In this document: positions 38,225 to 51,448 of the stretch, piece after piece
Layout: each line of letters opens with the position of its first letter
How positions within the stretch are numbered: the stretch's first letter is position 1
Assembly: GCA_902729315.2 (NCBI GenBank)
Contig: LR746278.1
Coordinates: 4,877,911 to 4,941,910 of the forward strand
Source of the DNA: Spirodela intermedia
Taxonomy: Eukaryota; Streptophyta; Magnoliopsida; Alismatales; Araceae
DNA: 64,000 bases
Direction: 5' to 3'
Translations under genes and position numbers: made by a program
Notes under the pieces: model-generated
The model's database searches: none
What the model was told of the DNA's origin: nothing
The model's input: only the letters and a program-made list of their open reading frames with translations

Positions 38225-39292
38225 TAAAAAAAACTCATATTTTTATCTAATTAAATCATAATTTTCTTGTAGATTTTTGGTGAACGATTAAGCTGCTAGA
38301 ATCACTCAATCATTAGCGAAAATCTCATCAACGTTCGTAAGTATCTTTACTAAAATTGTTGAACGATTCTAGATAAAAAGATTACGAATCCATCAAATAA
38401 ATCATCCCCAATTGATCCACGAATAAGTCATTATTGAAAAGAGTATGATCCACCGTGAGACGAGTCACTACCTCTTGAGATCGTACTAGATGCGATGAAG
38501 AGCTTACTCTTACTATGTAAACTTGAGGATGAAGCTCCCTAAGATGCGCCTCACCTCCATCTAGCTCATTTTCATCGGGTGACAACTGTCAGAGAGCTGT
38601 AAAGTCGTTATTTTTTCATTCCACTAGGCAACAACTATCAGAAACAATTCAACAAACCACTTCATTGATTTCTAGACTTCATAAGAAGATCTAGAGATTG
38701 TCCACGTCATCTATGTCCAAGGAGAGCTTTCGAGGCCATAAATATTGCATGATAATCTTCCCAAACATAGAATTTTGACGATTGTTATTGCAAATTTGAA
38801 ACTTTACATTTCATACTTTAAACTTTAATTTCACTTAATTTTGTGATACTTTATGTGATTTTAAGTTTTGAAACTCTTCTTCATTTAATTAGAATTCTTC
38901 TAGATTTTACAAAAGTTAATGTGACCTATTAAATCATCAGTAATCACTTACATAAGAATCATCAGATAGAACTCTATTTCTGCTCGATTTGTGTTCATCA
39001 AGGTGCTAATGTCATCTTGACGTGTGCACCCTAATTTTCTTTTTTTGTGAATTTTTAAATATATTTATATTCATCATTTAGTCTAAAAATCATAAAACTC
39101 ATATTCTTTTAAGTAAATTCTGAAATATTACTCGATATTAGATTACATCCCTATGATCGGCTTAGAAAATCTCTACTATTTTTAGAACCTTTTATCAAAT
39201 TATAATTTATTTCTATTTTTAATATTTTTACAAATCTAAAAATTGATGTTTTCTAATTTTATAAATTTAAAATTTACATGATTTATTATACT
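38225..39292 (+). mobile_element. LTR-A copy, second half
   Basis: Starts within the A-run and AACTCATATTTTTATCT, the exact continuation of the copy cut at 22647. It follows the family to GATTTATTATAC, missing the last 20 or so bases before the terminal CA. Joined across the chromovirus it would be one LTR-A of about 1.7 kb. Confidence 0.85.
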
Positions 39293-39425
39293 ATTAGAAT
39301 AGGCCTATTGGGCCCACTAAGCCCACTTTTCCTTCTCTCTCTCTTTCTTCCCTTCTTCTATTTAACCTCATGTACTCCTCTTCTTCAACTATTAATTCTA
39401 GGGTTTTCTCTTCTTCTTGTAAACA

Positions 39426-39438
39426 TGGTATCAGAGCT
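39426..39438 (+). other. Copia primer-binding site
   Basis: TGGTATCAGAGCT, initiator-Met tRNA type, directly after AAACA, the end of the copia 5' LTR. Confidence 0.88.
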
Positions 39439-39762
39439 CTAGGGTTTCTCCACCACCACCATCACTTCGCCTCCTCTCTCGACGTCCCCTATCATCTTCC
39501 GGCGCAATCTCTTGCAATGCCGTCTTACATGCTTATCCAATGCCCAATCTGTGTAGCCCTACATGCCTTCCATGACTCTTACCGTGCACACCTACACGCA
39601 CCTGCAGTCTGGCACTTGCCTAGTGTCATCTTGCATGCCCACCTAGCACGCCGCCACGTCTGTGTGCTTGATGACACCATCTTCTGTTGATCTTCCCAAT
39701 GCCTTGTGCGTCACCTCCCAACACCCCGCACGTCACCTCCCGATGCCTTATGTGTCGCCTCC

Positions 39763-41382
39763 TAATAAGTCTTCATTATCATGAGTTAATAATTAGTAAA
39801 TAATATAGTTTTAGTCTTAACTCATGATAAATAGACTTATACTTATGTTAAAATGTGAAAAGTGGTTTTCAATTGATTAACGTGAATTAATAAAAATATT
39901 AAAAGCACAATCGAGGAGTAGCCGCGAGCAGGGACTCGAGCAGCTAGGACTGATAAGGGCACGTGTACGCCACTCCCCTTCTACGTCACCGATGGCCAGT
40001 CGACTGTGGGGCAAAGAGTGGCTATACACGTGTGAGAAAGGGACTTGCTTGTAAATGTAATATTAGTATATACTCGTCCGAAACTTCGGCGCACAAGCGA
40101 TGTGGGACTAAACCTACATCACACCTTCCCTAGAAAGGGTTTGATGGTTTTGATACCTAAAATACTCCTTATTTATAATAGAGATATACCATGATAACAT
40201 CATTAGATAAGGGCATTAGAATACTTATGTCAATCTCTCTCATACAAGCGAGCAACTAATGTGGGTTTGAATCCTCCTAAAGCCAAAACTCATATTTTTT
40301 ATCTAATTATCGTGACTTTCTTGCAGATCGCCAATGAAGCATTAAGTCACCAGAATTGCTGGATCATCAACGAAAATCTCGTCAACACGATTTGCAGAGC
40401 ATTGTTACTAAAATTGTTAAATTATTCGCAATAAAAGGATCACGAATCCATTAAGTAAAGCATCTCCAATTAATCGATGAACAAGCCATTGTCAGGATAA
40501 GGACGATCTGTTGGGAGACGAGTCGCCACCTCTTGAGAGCATACTAGATGCAATGAAGAGCCTCCTCTTATTGTGTGGAGTTGAAGATGAAGCTCCCTAA
40601 TACGCGTCCCACCTTCATCCAGCTCCTCTCTATCGGGTGACAGCCACTAAAGAGCCACAAAGTTGCTATTTTTCTACTCCGCCGGGTGACAGTCGCTGAA
40701 GATGATTCAAGGACCAATTTCATTGATCTCTAGACTTCGCAAGGAGATCTAGAGATTGCCCACATCGTCCTTGTCCAAGGAGAGCCTTCGAGGCTGTGGA
40801 CACTACACGACGATCCTCCCGAATGCTCAGGATTTTGGTGCATTGCTGGCGTATCATCGCCACGATACTGGAACTCTGTTTTCCTACTTTCAACTTAATT
40901 TTTGCTTCATTTAGTGATAATTTGTGTGATTTAAATTTACTAAGATATACTTCATTCAATTACGATTCTTCTGGCTTTTACAAATCTTAATTTGATCAAT
41001 TAAATCATCTATAATCACTTACGTAAGAATCATCAAGTGAAACTCTATTTCCGTCTGATTCACGTTTACCAAGTGTTGACGTCATCTTGACGTCCGCACC
41101 CTTATTTCCCTTTTTTGTGAATTTTAAATATATTTTATTTTCATTTCTTAGTATACAATTCATAGAAAATAGTATTCTTTGAGGACAATTCTGAATAATT
41201 ACCTGATATTATATTACATCCTTGTGATCGACTTGGAAAATTACCATTATTTTTGGAAGTTTTATTAAATTATAATTGATATATTTGTTCAGAAATACTT
41301 TTAAATATCTGAAAATTCGTATTTTCTAGTTTTATAAATTTTAAATTTACATGATGTACTATACAATGACTAAGTCATGTCA
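39763..41382 (+). mobile_element. Athila element 1, 5' LTR (LTR-A, 1620 bp)
   Basis: Starts TAATAAGTC (TG mutated to TA) and ends CATGTCA. It lacks roughly 130 bp near 39890-39920 relative to the 3' LTR. TGACGTCA at 41077-41084. Many CpG positions are TG or CA. Confidence 0.92.
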
Positions 41383-41387
41383 AATTT

Positions 41388-41405
41388 TGGCGCCATTGCT
41401 GGGGA
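41388..41405 (+). other. Athila primer-binding site
   Basis: TGGCGCCATTGCTGGGGA, two transitions from TGGCGCCGTTGCCGGGGA, the complement of the 3' end of plant Asp tRNA. It begins five bases after the LTR. Confidence 0.93.
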
Positions 41406-43250
41406 TGTATTACATAATATTTAGTATTTTTCTGCTTTTCTCTTAGAGTACGCAAAAAAAAAGTTAACTCTTATTTTATTTTCTTCTTGTCGAATTTTTT
41501 TTTAAAAAAAAGGGAACAAAGAGAAACAAGGCAAGGACTGGAGCATATTGAAGGAGGGTAACAATTACTAAACTTTTCCCTCGAATTTATTATTTTTTTT
41601 ATGCATGGTAGAAGATCCTTGCATTCGAGGCTAGAAAATCCTTCATTATTTTATTCAAAACTAAAAATCTAAAAGAAAAATTAATTTTGATGGATCTTGA
41701 AAGAAGTACAAGTCAAACTGAGAACAATCCTATGGCCATGAAAAATCATTATATCCTTGATTCATTTCAAAAAGTATCTAATATTAGAGTCCCATTAGCA
41801 CCCACTATTAAATTCGAAATACATCTAAGAATTTTTCAAATGCTCCCTAATTTTTATGGATTGCCTTTAGAGGAACCTCATCAGGACTTAGAAAAATTTC
41901 ACATGGTATATGATTTAGTTAATCTCCCTCAAGTTACACCAAAAATTCTTAAGATGAAATTATTTCCTCATACACTTAGGGACAAAGCTAGCCATTGGCT
42001 ATCCACATTAGATAGAGAATTAACTAGTTGGAAAGACATAAAATAGGCCTTTCTTCGAAAAATTTATCCCTTAAGAAAAACTCAAAATATGAGAAAACAT
42101 ATATGAAGTTTTTCTCAAAGACCAAGAGAAACTTTACATGAGACATGAGAAAAATTCAAAGATTTACTTAGAAAGTGTCCTCATCATGTTATACCTAAGT
42201 GGCAACTCAATAGAACTTTTTATGATGGATTATTAGAACAACATAGAAATATGGTTGATTCTATATGTGGAGGAGCTTTTATGAAAAAAACCATTGATGA
42301 GATTTACAGTCTTTATGAGAATTTAAGCAAAAATTCTAGAGATCAAACCTCTTTTGAATTATATGACAGGGATAAGAAGAGAGGAATTTATGAATTGCAT
42401 CATGATGATGATTCTAATTTAAAAAATGAGGTTAATTAGATTAATCAAAGATTAGAAAATTTTAATTTACTTATTGACAATATTAGAAAGCCTCTTAACC
42501 CTCAATTTAATTTAAATAATACATGTCCTATGTATGGTGAAAATGATTATTCTGAATTTTAATAGTATAATTTAGATCAATTATTTTACCCTATACAAGA
42601 ACAAGTGCAAGTAGCTCACGGTTTTAATAGAAATAGGGAGCCTTTTTTAAATTCTTAAAATCTTATTTGGAGGAATAATTTTTCATGGAGAAACCCAAAT
42701 AATATTCAAAATCCAAAAGCACTTAGACCCAATTCAAACTCTGAATTTTGTCCAAAATAAGAAAATAGATTTCAGAAAAATCAGCCCTCTCAAACCCAAC
42801 CTAATACTATGGAAATGATGCAGCAAATGAGTCAAATGATGCAACAAAGTATGAATCAAATGATACTGTAGCAGAAACAAATGATAGAGGCTCTTGGGAA
42901 TAAGAGAGAAGAGAGACAACTACCTAGTCAGCTCATAGAAAATCCACGGCCCAACAATAAGATTTTAGCAAGGGGAGTCTAGTAGCATCAATCTAGAAAA
43001 AACTCATGAAATGAAAATATTAGGACAGTGAATATATTAAGGAGTGATAAGATCTTACCTGATCCTTATCCCCAAACATTAGAAGAAAAGGAAAACATGG
43101 ACAACCCAAAACAAAATCAAATAGGAGTAGAAGAGGATTTTATAGATTCTACCAAAGAAATTTCGAAAGAGAGGACAACCATTCTATTTCCTAAAGCTCT
43201 AGAGCCTAGACAAAAAAGAAAAGAAACACAATGAAGAAATAAAGAAAATT
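41406..43250 (+). pseudogene. Athila gag
   Basis: The best open part is 41687-42046, with APTIKFEIHLRIFQMLPNFY, EEPHQDLEKF and DKASHWLSTL, the Athila capsid signature. After a stop the frame resumes with WQLNRTFYDGLLEQHRNMVD (about 42200), a stretch near 42660-43000 rich in Met, Gln and Asn, and a final LRSDKILPDPYP block (43030-43075). Several nonsense codons and at least one frameshift are present, so no capsid is made. Confidence 0.85.
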
Positions 43251-43319
43251 TTACAAGATGTGTAAATTAGTCTTCCTTTACTCACTACCATTGAACATAT
43301 TCCTGAATATGGTATAGTT

Positions 43320-43973
43320 TTGAAAGAAATGTGTACACCAAAAAAGACACCTAGAGTAGAAAAATTATCTATGCATGCTAGTGCTTTATTGTTAAATCAA
43401 TTACCATATAAATTGAGAGATACAAGTGCCCCTTTAATTTCGTGTGATATTGGTGGATCCATTTTTCAGAATGCATTACTTGACACCGGTGTTAGTATTA
43501 ATTTATTATCTACAAGTATTTGTGATAAATTTAATATTACTGATCTTAAACCTTCTATTGTTACCTTACAATTTGTTGATAGATCCATAAAACATCCTAA
43601 AGGTATTGTAGAAGATGTGATAGTGATAGTTATAGGGTATAAATTTCCAACTGATTTTGTAGTGCTGGAAATAGATTTTAATGGACAATTTGATAATACA
43701 CCAATCATCCTAGGGAGACCATTTTTGTATACACTAAAGATGAATATTGATTTTCTCATAGGTATTACAAAAATTTCATGTGAAGATCAATTAGTAGAAA
43801 TTAAAATTTTTGAGGTAGCAAATGATCTTAAGAAATCTCAAGTATATGATTGTCATATCATAGATCTTCTAGATGATTTTGATGATCCATATGTTATTGA
43901 TGACTGTGTGCTAGAAGAATTAGAGGAAATAAAGAATATAAATTTGGGAGAAAGAAAGAGGAAGATCATCTGA
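43320..43973 (+). pseudogene. Athila protease
   Basis: An open stretch of 217 codons. The aspartic protease active site is LLDTGVSINLLS (Asp at codon 55) and the flap-side block is TPIILGRPFL. The domain itself is uninterrupted, but it is cut off from gag by stops upstream and from reverse transcriptase downstream. Confidence 0.88.
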
Positions 43974-44239
43974 ATTTAGAGTTGAAACCTCTTCCTTCTA
44001 GTTTTAAATATATGTTTTTGGAGGAACATAATTCATTTTCTGTTATTATTGCAACTGATTTGAGTGATGAACAAGAAGAAGAATTATTAAATGTACTTCA
44101 CAAAAATAAGAAGGCTATTGACTGAAAAATGAATGATCTAAGGGGCATTGATATGAGTGTATGCATGCATAGTATATATCTAGAGGAGGGGGCTATATCT
44201 AGAAGATTAAATCCTAACATGATGAAAATTGTAAAAAAA

Positions 44240-45490
44240 AGAAATTTTAAAGTGGCTGGCTCCTGATATTATTTATCCTATTTTAGATAGCAAATGGGTT
44301 AGTCCTACACAAGTGGTGCCAAAAAAATTAGGGATCACATTTATAAAAAATGAAAATAGGAATGAAATACAAACAAGATTAACTACCGATTGGAGGGTTT
44401 GCATTGATTATAGAAAATTAAATTCAGTTACTAGAAAAGATCATTTTCCCTTACCATTTATAGATCAAATTCTAGAAAAATTAGTTGGAAAAAACTTTTT
44501 TTGTTTTCTAGATGGATACTCCGGTTATAATCAAATTTATATAAACCTTTTAGATCAAGAAAAAACAACTTTCACTTGTCCATTTGGTACTCTTGCTTTT
44601 AAATGCATGTCTTTTGGTCTATGTAATGCTCCAGCCACATTTCAAAGATGTATGCTGTCTATTTTTTCTGATATGACTGAAAAATGCATGGAAATTTTAT
44701 GGACGATTTTTTTATTTTATGTGAATCATTTGATGAATGCTTAAATCATTTACAGCACGTACTTGAGAAATGTATAGAGAAAAAATTAGTTTTGAGTTTG
44801 AAGAAATCACATTTTATGATTTGAGAAGGAGTTGTGTTGGGTCATATTGTGAGTGAAAGGGGTTTAGAGGTGGATAGAGCAAAAATTGATATTATGTCTA
44901 AAATAAAACCTCCAAATTCAGTAAAATAGATTAGATATTTCTTGGGTCATGCAGGTTATTATAGAAAATTTATTCAAGATTTTTCGAAAATTTCTAAACC
45001 TCTCACCATGTTATTATCTAAAGATGTGCCTTTTAATTTTGATGAGAAATGTTTTGAGTATTTTTCTGAAATAAAAAGATTACTTACTGAGGCACCTATT
45101 TTACAAGCTCTTGATTGGTCCTTTCCCTTTGAAATAATGTGTGATGTATCAAATTATGTAGTAGGGCCATTCTAGAACAAACAAAAGAGTCAAAACCCAT
45201 AATAATTTCATATGCTAGTAAAACTATAATAGATGCTCAATTAATTATACTACGACTGAAAAAGAGTTGTTAGCTATAGTATTTTTGTTAGAAAGGTTTA
45301 GATCATATATTTTGGGAGCTTAAATTATGATTTATACTGATCATGTAGTATTAAAATATTTGTTAAATAAAAAAGATGCAAAGCCACGTTTATTAAGATG
45401 GATTTTATTATTACAAAAATTTGACTTAGAAATAAAAGATAAAAAGGTTTCGAGAATGTTGTTGCTGACCATCTTTCTACAGTGAGTGAT
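44240..45490 (+). pseudogene. Athila reverse transcriptase and RNase H
   Basis: Reverse transcriptase blocks: WVSPTQVVPKK, WRVCIDYRKLNSVT, FLDGYSGYNQI, TFTCPFGTLAF, FGLCNAPATFQRCM. At the catalytic MDDF block (about 44700) the frame is shifted by loss of one base in a T-run. Connection block: GHAGYYRKFIQDFSKISKPL. RNase H remnants: YASKT, TEKELLAIVFLLERF and [20 protein letters not shown], interrupted by stops. Confidence 0.85.
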
Positions 45491-45721
45491 ACAGGAATAA
45501 ATGCAGCACCTTTACAAGATGCATTTCCAGATGAACAATTGATGGAGCTCAACATTAACCATCACCATGCTATGCACATATTGTTAATTTTCTAGCTTCT
45601 AGAAAAATTCTAAAATAGTGGGATAAGAATAGAAAGCATCATTTCTTTTCTAAAATTAGAAATTATTTTTAGCATGATCCTGATTTATATTACTTGGACA
45701 ATGATCAAATTTTAAAGAGAT

Positions 45722-46857
45722 GTGTTCTTGAAGAAGAATATCATAGCATTATTAACATGTGCCATTCATCTAACTATGGAGGACATTTCTCTAGACGAAA
45801 CACAGTTGCAAAAAAAATTCAGTGGTTTTTATTGGCCTAAAATCATTAGAGATTCTATAGAATTTAGTAGAACATGTATTTCATGTCAATCTATAGGTAA
45901 CATGAGTAAAAAAGATGAAATGCCCAAGAGTAACATGTTAGTAGTCGAAATTTTTGATGTATGGGGAATAGATTTCATGGGTCCCTTCCCATCAGCTGAA
46001 AAATATGGATATATTTTGCTTGCTATTGATTATGTGTTGAAGTGGGTGGAAGCTATTACTACTAGAACTAATGATCATAAAATCGTGATGAAATTTGTGC
46101 AAGAAAATATTTTTTCGAGATTTGGATGTCCTAGAGTGATTATTAGTGATGAAGGAACATATTTTACAAATAAACATTTCAGGGAACTATTGAAAAAGAA
46201 TGGAGTACACCATAGAGTAGCCACTTCATATCATCCCCAAACAAATGGGCAACCTGAAGTAGCAAATAGAGAAATTCAGAGAATTTTGAGAAAAATAATT
46301 AGACCAGATAGGAAAGATTGGCCCACAAAATTACAAAATGCATTATGGGCTTATAGAACAGCTTATAAAAATCCAATAGGTATGTCCCCATTTAGTCTCA
46401 TTTTTGGAAAGTCATATCATCTTCTTGTGGAAATAGAGCATAAAGTATTATGGGCTATAAAAAAATTTATGTATGGATAAAAAATCAGCTGGTGGACATA
46501 AAAAAATTTAGCTACATGAACTAGAGGAGTTGAGGAATGAAGCTTATGAAAATCATGGAATATATAAAGAAAAAATTAAAAAAATTTCATGATAAATATA
46601 TTAATAGAAAAAAAATTGATGTTGGACAAAAAGTGTGGTTATATGATTCTAGGCTGAAATTATTCCTAGAAAAATTAAAATCAAAATGGACAGGGCCTTA
46701 TGTGGTGGAAGAGACATATGATCATGGGGCTGTAATAATTAAAGATCCTAAAAGTGATCATAACTTTAAGGTAAATAGACAGCGGCTTAAACATTACATA
46801 GAACATGAACACCTTGCAGAAAAAGAAATTTTATTATTAAAAGAAATTCAAGAGTAA
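45722..46857 (+). pseudogene. Athila integrase
   Basis: A 252-codon open stretch (45722-46480) carries CISC of the zinc finger and the catalytic triad Asp84 (WGIDFMGPFP), Asp143 (ISDEGTYF) and Glu179 (NGQPEVAN). A stop at 46478 separates it from the C-terminal part (46537-46857) with [14 protein letters not shown] and KWTGPYVVEE, the usual Athila C-terminal block. This is the best preserved domain of the element, but the N-terminal zinc finger is frame-shifted. Confidence 0.88.
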
Positions 46858-47669
46858 GATCAAGGTGTCCAGCTGAAGACATTAAATTCAGTGCCGCATG
46901 GGAGGCAACCCATGGTTTTTATTTCATTTTGTTTGATTTTTTTTTAAGCTTTCTTTTTCTTAAAATTTCGTAGTACTTGTTTCTGTATTTGTTTTTCTTC
47001 AAAGAAGTGCAAGAGTGTAAGATGAAGTGGAAAATTGAAAACGAGGTTGAGGTGATGTATTTCTGAGCTTTATCATTTATGACAACATTTTTAATGCTTA
47101 ACTTTGCATATATGTATGCTTCACTTGAAAATTATATTTTCTGCATATTTTGTTTCGATTTTTCTGTGTCATTGAGGACAATGTTATTTTTAAGTTGGGG
47201 GTGAAGTATTAATTATTAATTTATGCTGTAGGATGATTAAAAATATGTGTTTGCATTTTATTTTTTATTCTTTCATGCTCACATAGAATAGCAACTAAAA
47301 AAATTAAAATAAAATAAAATTCAGAAAAACTACAATATCTATTTTTTGGTTTTCTGTTAGGAACAACAGATTGTCAAAAACAGCAAACAAAAAACAATCT
47401 GAAATTTAAAATTCTAGAGACCTTTTTCTCACATTTCAATCCCCTAGACATATATTACTGAAATTCGAAATTACAACTATAAAGAGGATAGTTTTGATTT
47501 ATTTTTGACAAATTTATTGTTGCTAAAAACAGAACTAAAAACGGAAAACAGAACTGTTAGAACTATCGTTCTAAAAATAGAAGAGCATGTGTTGAGTTGT
47601 TTTCCTTCTCACAATAATCATTCAATTTATTTATCAACCAATGTTTTTCATATTACACTATACTGTGAA
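46858..47669 (+). other. Athila 3' untranslated region
   Basis: No env-like frame. Contains GAGGCAACCCATGG (about 46891) and a polypurine-like AAGTTGGGGGTGAAG (about 47192-47206), both repeated in element 2. The tract lies about 460 bp before the 3' LTR rather than against it. Confidence 0.65.
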
Positions 47670-49415
47670 TGATAAGTCTTCATTATCATGAGTTAATAAT
47701 TAGTAAATAATATATTTTTAGCCTTAACTCATGATAAATAGACTTATATTTGTGTTAAAATGTGAAAAGTGGTTTTAAGTTGATTAATGTAAATTTTTGA
47801 GTAATTATGTGGTTTTATACAAATTTATATGATTTTTACAGTCTCACTTTTGAGATAAATGAAGAAAAAGAAATAAAAATAAAAATATAACAAAATAGTG
47901 GGCACCCGCCGGCCAGCCGGGCCCGCAAGTGGGTCGGAAGCGCAATTGGGGAGTAGCCGCGAGCAAGGACTCAAGCAGCTAGGACAGATAGGGGCACATG
48001 TACGCCACTCCCCTTTCACATCATTGATGGCCAACCAGCTATGGGGCAAAGAGTGGTTATACACGCGTGAGAAAGGGACTTGCTTGTAAATGTAATATTA
48101 GTATATATTCGTCCAAAACTTCGGCGCACAAGCAATGTGGGACTAAACCCGCGTCACACCTTCCCTAGAAAGGGTTTGATGATTTTGATACCTAAAATAC
48201 CCCTTATTTATAATAGGGATATACCACGATAATGTCATTAGATAAGGGCATTAGAGTACTTATGTCAATCTCTCTCATGCAAGAGCAACTAGTGTGGGTT
48301 CGAATCCTCCTAAAGCCAAAACTCATATTTTTTATCTAATTATCACGACTTTCTTGCAGATCGCTAATGAAGCATTAAGTCACCAAAATCACTAGATCAT
48401 CAATGAAAATCTCGTCAATGTGATTCGCGAAGCATTGTTACTAAAATTGTTGAACTATTCGCAATAAAAGGATCGCGAATCCATCGAGTAAAGTATCTCC
48501 AATTGATCGACGAACAAGCCGTCGTCAAGATAAGGACGATCTACCGGGAGACGAGTCACCACCTCCTGAGATCATACTAGATGCAATGAAGAGCCTCTTC
48601 TTGCTGTGCAGAGTTGAGGATGAAGCTCCCTAATACGCGCCCCACCTCCATCCAACTCCTCTCTGTCGGGTGACAGCCACTAGAGAGCCGCAAAGTCACT
48701 ATTTTTCTGCTCCGCCGGGTGACAATCACCAGAGATGATTCAAGGACCAATTTCATTGATCTCTAAACTTCGCAAGGAGATCTAGAGATTGCCCACGTCG
48801 TCCTTATCCAAGGAGAGCCTTTGAGGCAGTAGACACTACACGACGATCCTCCCAAATGCTTAGGATTTTGGTACATCGCCAATGCATCGCTACCCCGACG
48901 TTAGAACTCTATTTTCCTACTTTCAACTTAATTTCTACTTCATTTAATGATAATTTATGTGATTTAAATTTACCAAGATATACTTCATTCAATTACGATT
49001 CTTCTGGCTTTTACAAATCTTAATTTGATCAATTAAATCGTCTATAATTGCTTACGTAAGAATCGTCAGACAAGACTCTATTTTTGTCCAATTCGCATTC
49101 GTTAGGCACTGATGTCATCGTGAAGTCCGCACCCTTATTTCTCTTTTTTGTGAATTTTAAATATATTTTATTTTCATTTCCTAGTATACAATTCATAGAA
49201 AATAGTATTCTTTGAAGAAAATTTTAAATAATTACCTGATATTATATTACATCGCTGTGATGGACCTAGAAAATTACCACTATATTTGGAAGTTTTATTG
49301 AATTATAATTAATATATTTGTTCAGAAATACTTCTAAATATCCAAAAATTTGTATGTTCTAGTTTTATAAATTTTAAATTTACATGATTTACTATACAAC
49401 GACTAAGTCACATCA
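47670..49415 (+). mobile_element. Athila element 1, 3' LTR (LTR-A, 1746 bp)
   Basis: TGATAAGTC to CACATCA, full length. GGTTCGAATCC near 48298. The antisense frame seen in other copies is broken here. Confidence 0.93.
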
Positions 49416-49452
49416 CCTCCCAACACCTACATATTGCCTCTTGGTGCCCCAC

Positions 49453-50615
49453 TAATAAGTCTTCATTATCATGAGTTAATAATTAGTAAATAATATAGTT
49501 TTAGCCTTAACTCATGATATATAGACTTATATTTGTGTTAAAGCGTGAAAAGCAATTTTTAGTCGATTAACGTGATTTTTTGGTTAATTATGCAATTCTC
49601 TACGAATTTATATAATTTTTATAGTCCTATTTTTGAGATAAATGAAGAAAAAGAAATTAAAATAAAAATATAAAAAAAGGGAAGACCCACCAGCCAGCCG
49701 GGCTCGCAAGTGAGTTGAAAGTATAGTCAAGGGGAGCCGCAAGCAGGGGCTCGAGTGGCTAGGACTGATGGGAGCACATGTGCGCCACTCCCCTTCCACA
49801 TCACTAATGGTCAACTAGTTGTGAGGTAAGGAGTGGTCGTATACATAGTAGAAAAAAACTCATTGCTTGTAAATGTGATATTACTCTATATTCATCCAAA
49901 ACTTTAGTGCACAAACGATGTGGGGCTAAACCCACGTCACACCTTCTCCCGAAAGGCTTCAAAGATTTTAATACTTAAACTATCTCTTTGTTATAATAGA
50001 GATATATCATGATGACGTCACTTGATAAAGGCATTAGAGTATTTATTTCAATCTCTCTCATACGTGTGGGCAACCGGTGCGGGTTCAAATCCTACTAGAG
50101 CTCAAACTCATATTTTTATCTGATTATCGTGACTTTCTAGTAAATCGTCGGTGAAAGATTAAGCCGTTAGAATCGCTCCATCATCAGCAAAAATCTTGTC
50201 AATGCGATTCGTAGAGTATTGTTATTAAAATTATTGAATGATTCATGATAAAAGGATCATAAATTCATCAAGTAAATCATCTCCGATTGATCGATGAACA
50301 AGCCGTCGTAATATATATCCTGACGTTCGCACCCTTATTTCATTTTTTCATGAATTTTAAATATATTTCATTTTTATTTCTCAATATAAAATTCATAAAA
50401 ACTCATATTCTTTGAGAAAAATTCTGAATAGTTACCCAATATTATATTACATCCTTGTAATTGACTTAAAAAATTATCACTATTTTTGAAAGTTTTATTG
50501 AATTATAATTGATATATTTATTCAGAAATACTTCTAAATATCCAAAAATTGATATTTTCTAGGTTTATAAATTTTAAATTTGTGTGATTTACTATACAAG
50601 GACTAAGTCACGTTA
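49453..50615 (+). mobile_element. LTR-A copy with internal deletion
   Basis: Starts TAATAAGTC and ends CACGTTA, the mutated termini of LTR-A. Between CAAGCCGTCGT (about 50300) and CCTGACGTTCGCACCC about 700 bp of the family sequence is missing. No target duplication is evident (CCCAC before, GTACT after). Confidence 0.85.
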
Positions 50616-51448
50616 GTACTCCACTATTCCTAAGATTTGTTGTATCGACAATGCTATGGAATTAGTCCAAGATTCACTTCACACATTTTGTGTTGACCGT
50701 GGTATTTTTCATCAAACCATGTGTCCACACACATCCCAACAAAATGGTGTTGCCGAATGAATACATCACTAACTACTTAATATTATTTGCATACTACTCA
50801 TTGAGATGAATGTTCCTCATTATTTGTGGTGTAATGCCCTTCTGACAGTCATATATCTCTAGAATTGATGTCCTTCCACTCCACTTAGTGGGGTCATTTC
50901 ACTTCATCGTCTTTCACTAAATTCTTTTCTTTTTTTCTTACCCCCTTGTGTCTTTAAACGCACTACTTTCGTCCAAGACCATTCTCCTTCTCTTTCTAAA
51001 TTGACCCCTCATGCTCTCAAAAGGGTCTTTGTTAGTTACTCATAGACACAAAAGGGTTATCAGATCTATTTTCTTGATACTCATTGCTATGTGACATCAG
51101 CTAACATTATTTTTCATGAGTCTCTCTTCTTTTCTCCAACATCGACTCCTCGATCTGCTTCATCTTCACCACCTAATTTTCTTCATGTGGTGATCATTGT
51201 AGATCCCTCTCTTACTCTTCTTACTTGTCTAGTTTCTTCCTCGTCCACTCCTCCTTCAATACCTTCGGCTTCATCACCATCTGACTCTTCTACTCTAGGA
51301 TCAGATTCATCTTCACCCTTTGTCGACGAGCCTTCTCCAATCGTCTCTTCTAACACAAGTGGATGACCTTCATCTTCCTATTGCTGTCTGCAAAGGTACA
51401 CATGTATGCACCAGACATCCTATTTCCCACTTTATTTCCTACGACTGT
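50616..51448 (+). pseudogene. Copia integrase C-terminal part and linker
   Basis: The translation in pieces shows FCVDRGIFHQ, CPHTSQQNGVAE (the catalytic Glu region), then QDHSPSLSKLTPHALKRVF, TQKGYQ and TSANIIFHESLFF. These match copia blocks DHSPGKDKLSPRALKC and VSADVTFFES. A Ser/Pro-rich linker follows, open from 51091 to 51366. Stops interrupt the core. The solo LTR cuts the linker. Confidence 0.85.

Larger units (their letters stand above)
39763..49415 (+). mobile_element. Athila-type Ty3/gypsy element, structurally complete, coding-dead
   Basis: LTRs at 39763-41382 and 47670-49415, flanked by the 5-bp target duplication CCTCC (39758-39762 and 49416-49420). The primer-binding site is complementary to Asp tRNA, the type used by Athila elements. 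Gag, protease, reverse transcriptase, RNase H and integrase follow in gypsy order. Every domain is broken by stops or frameshifts. The env-like frame that many Athila elements have after integrase is absent. Confidence 0.93.

Noticed and set aside
39370-39690. 106-codon frame in the copia leader
   Set aside because: It spans the primer-binding site, which is untranslated in such elements, and shows no gag resemblance.
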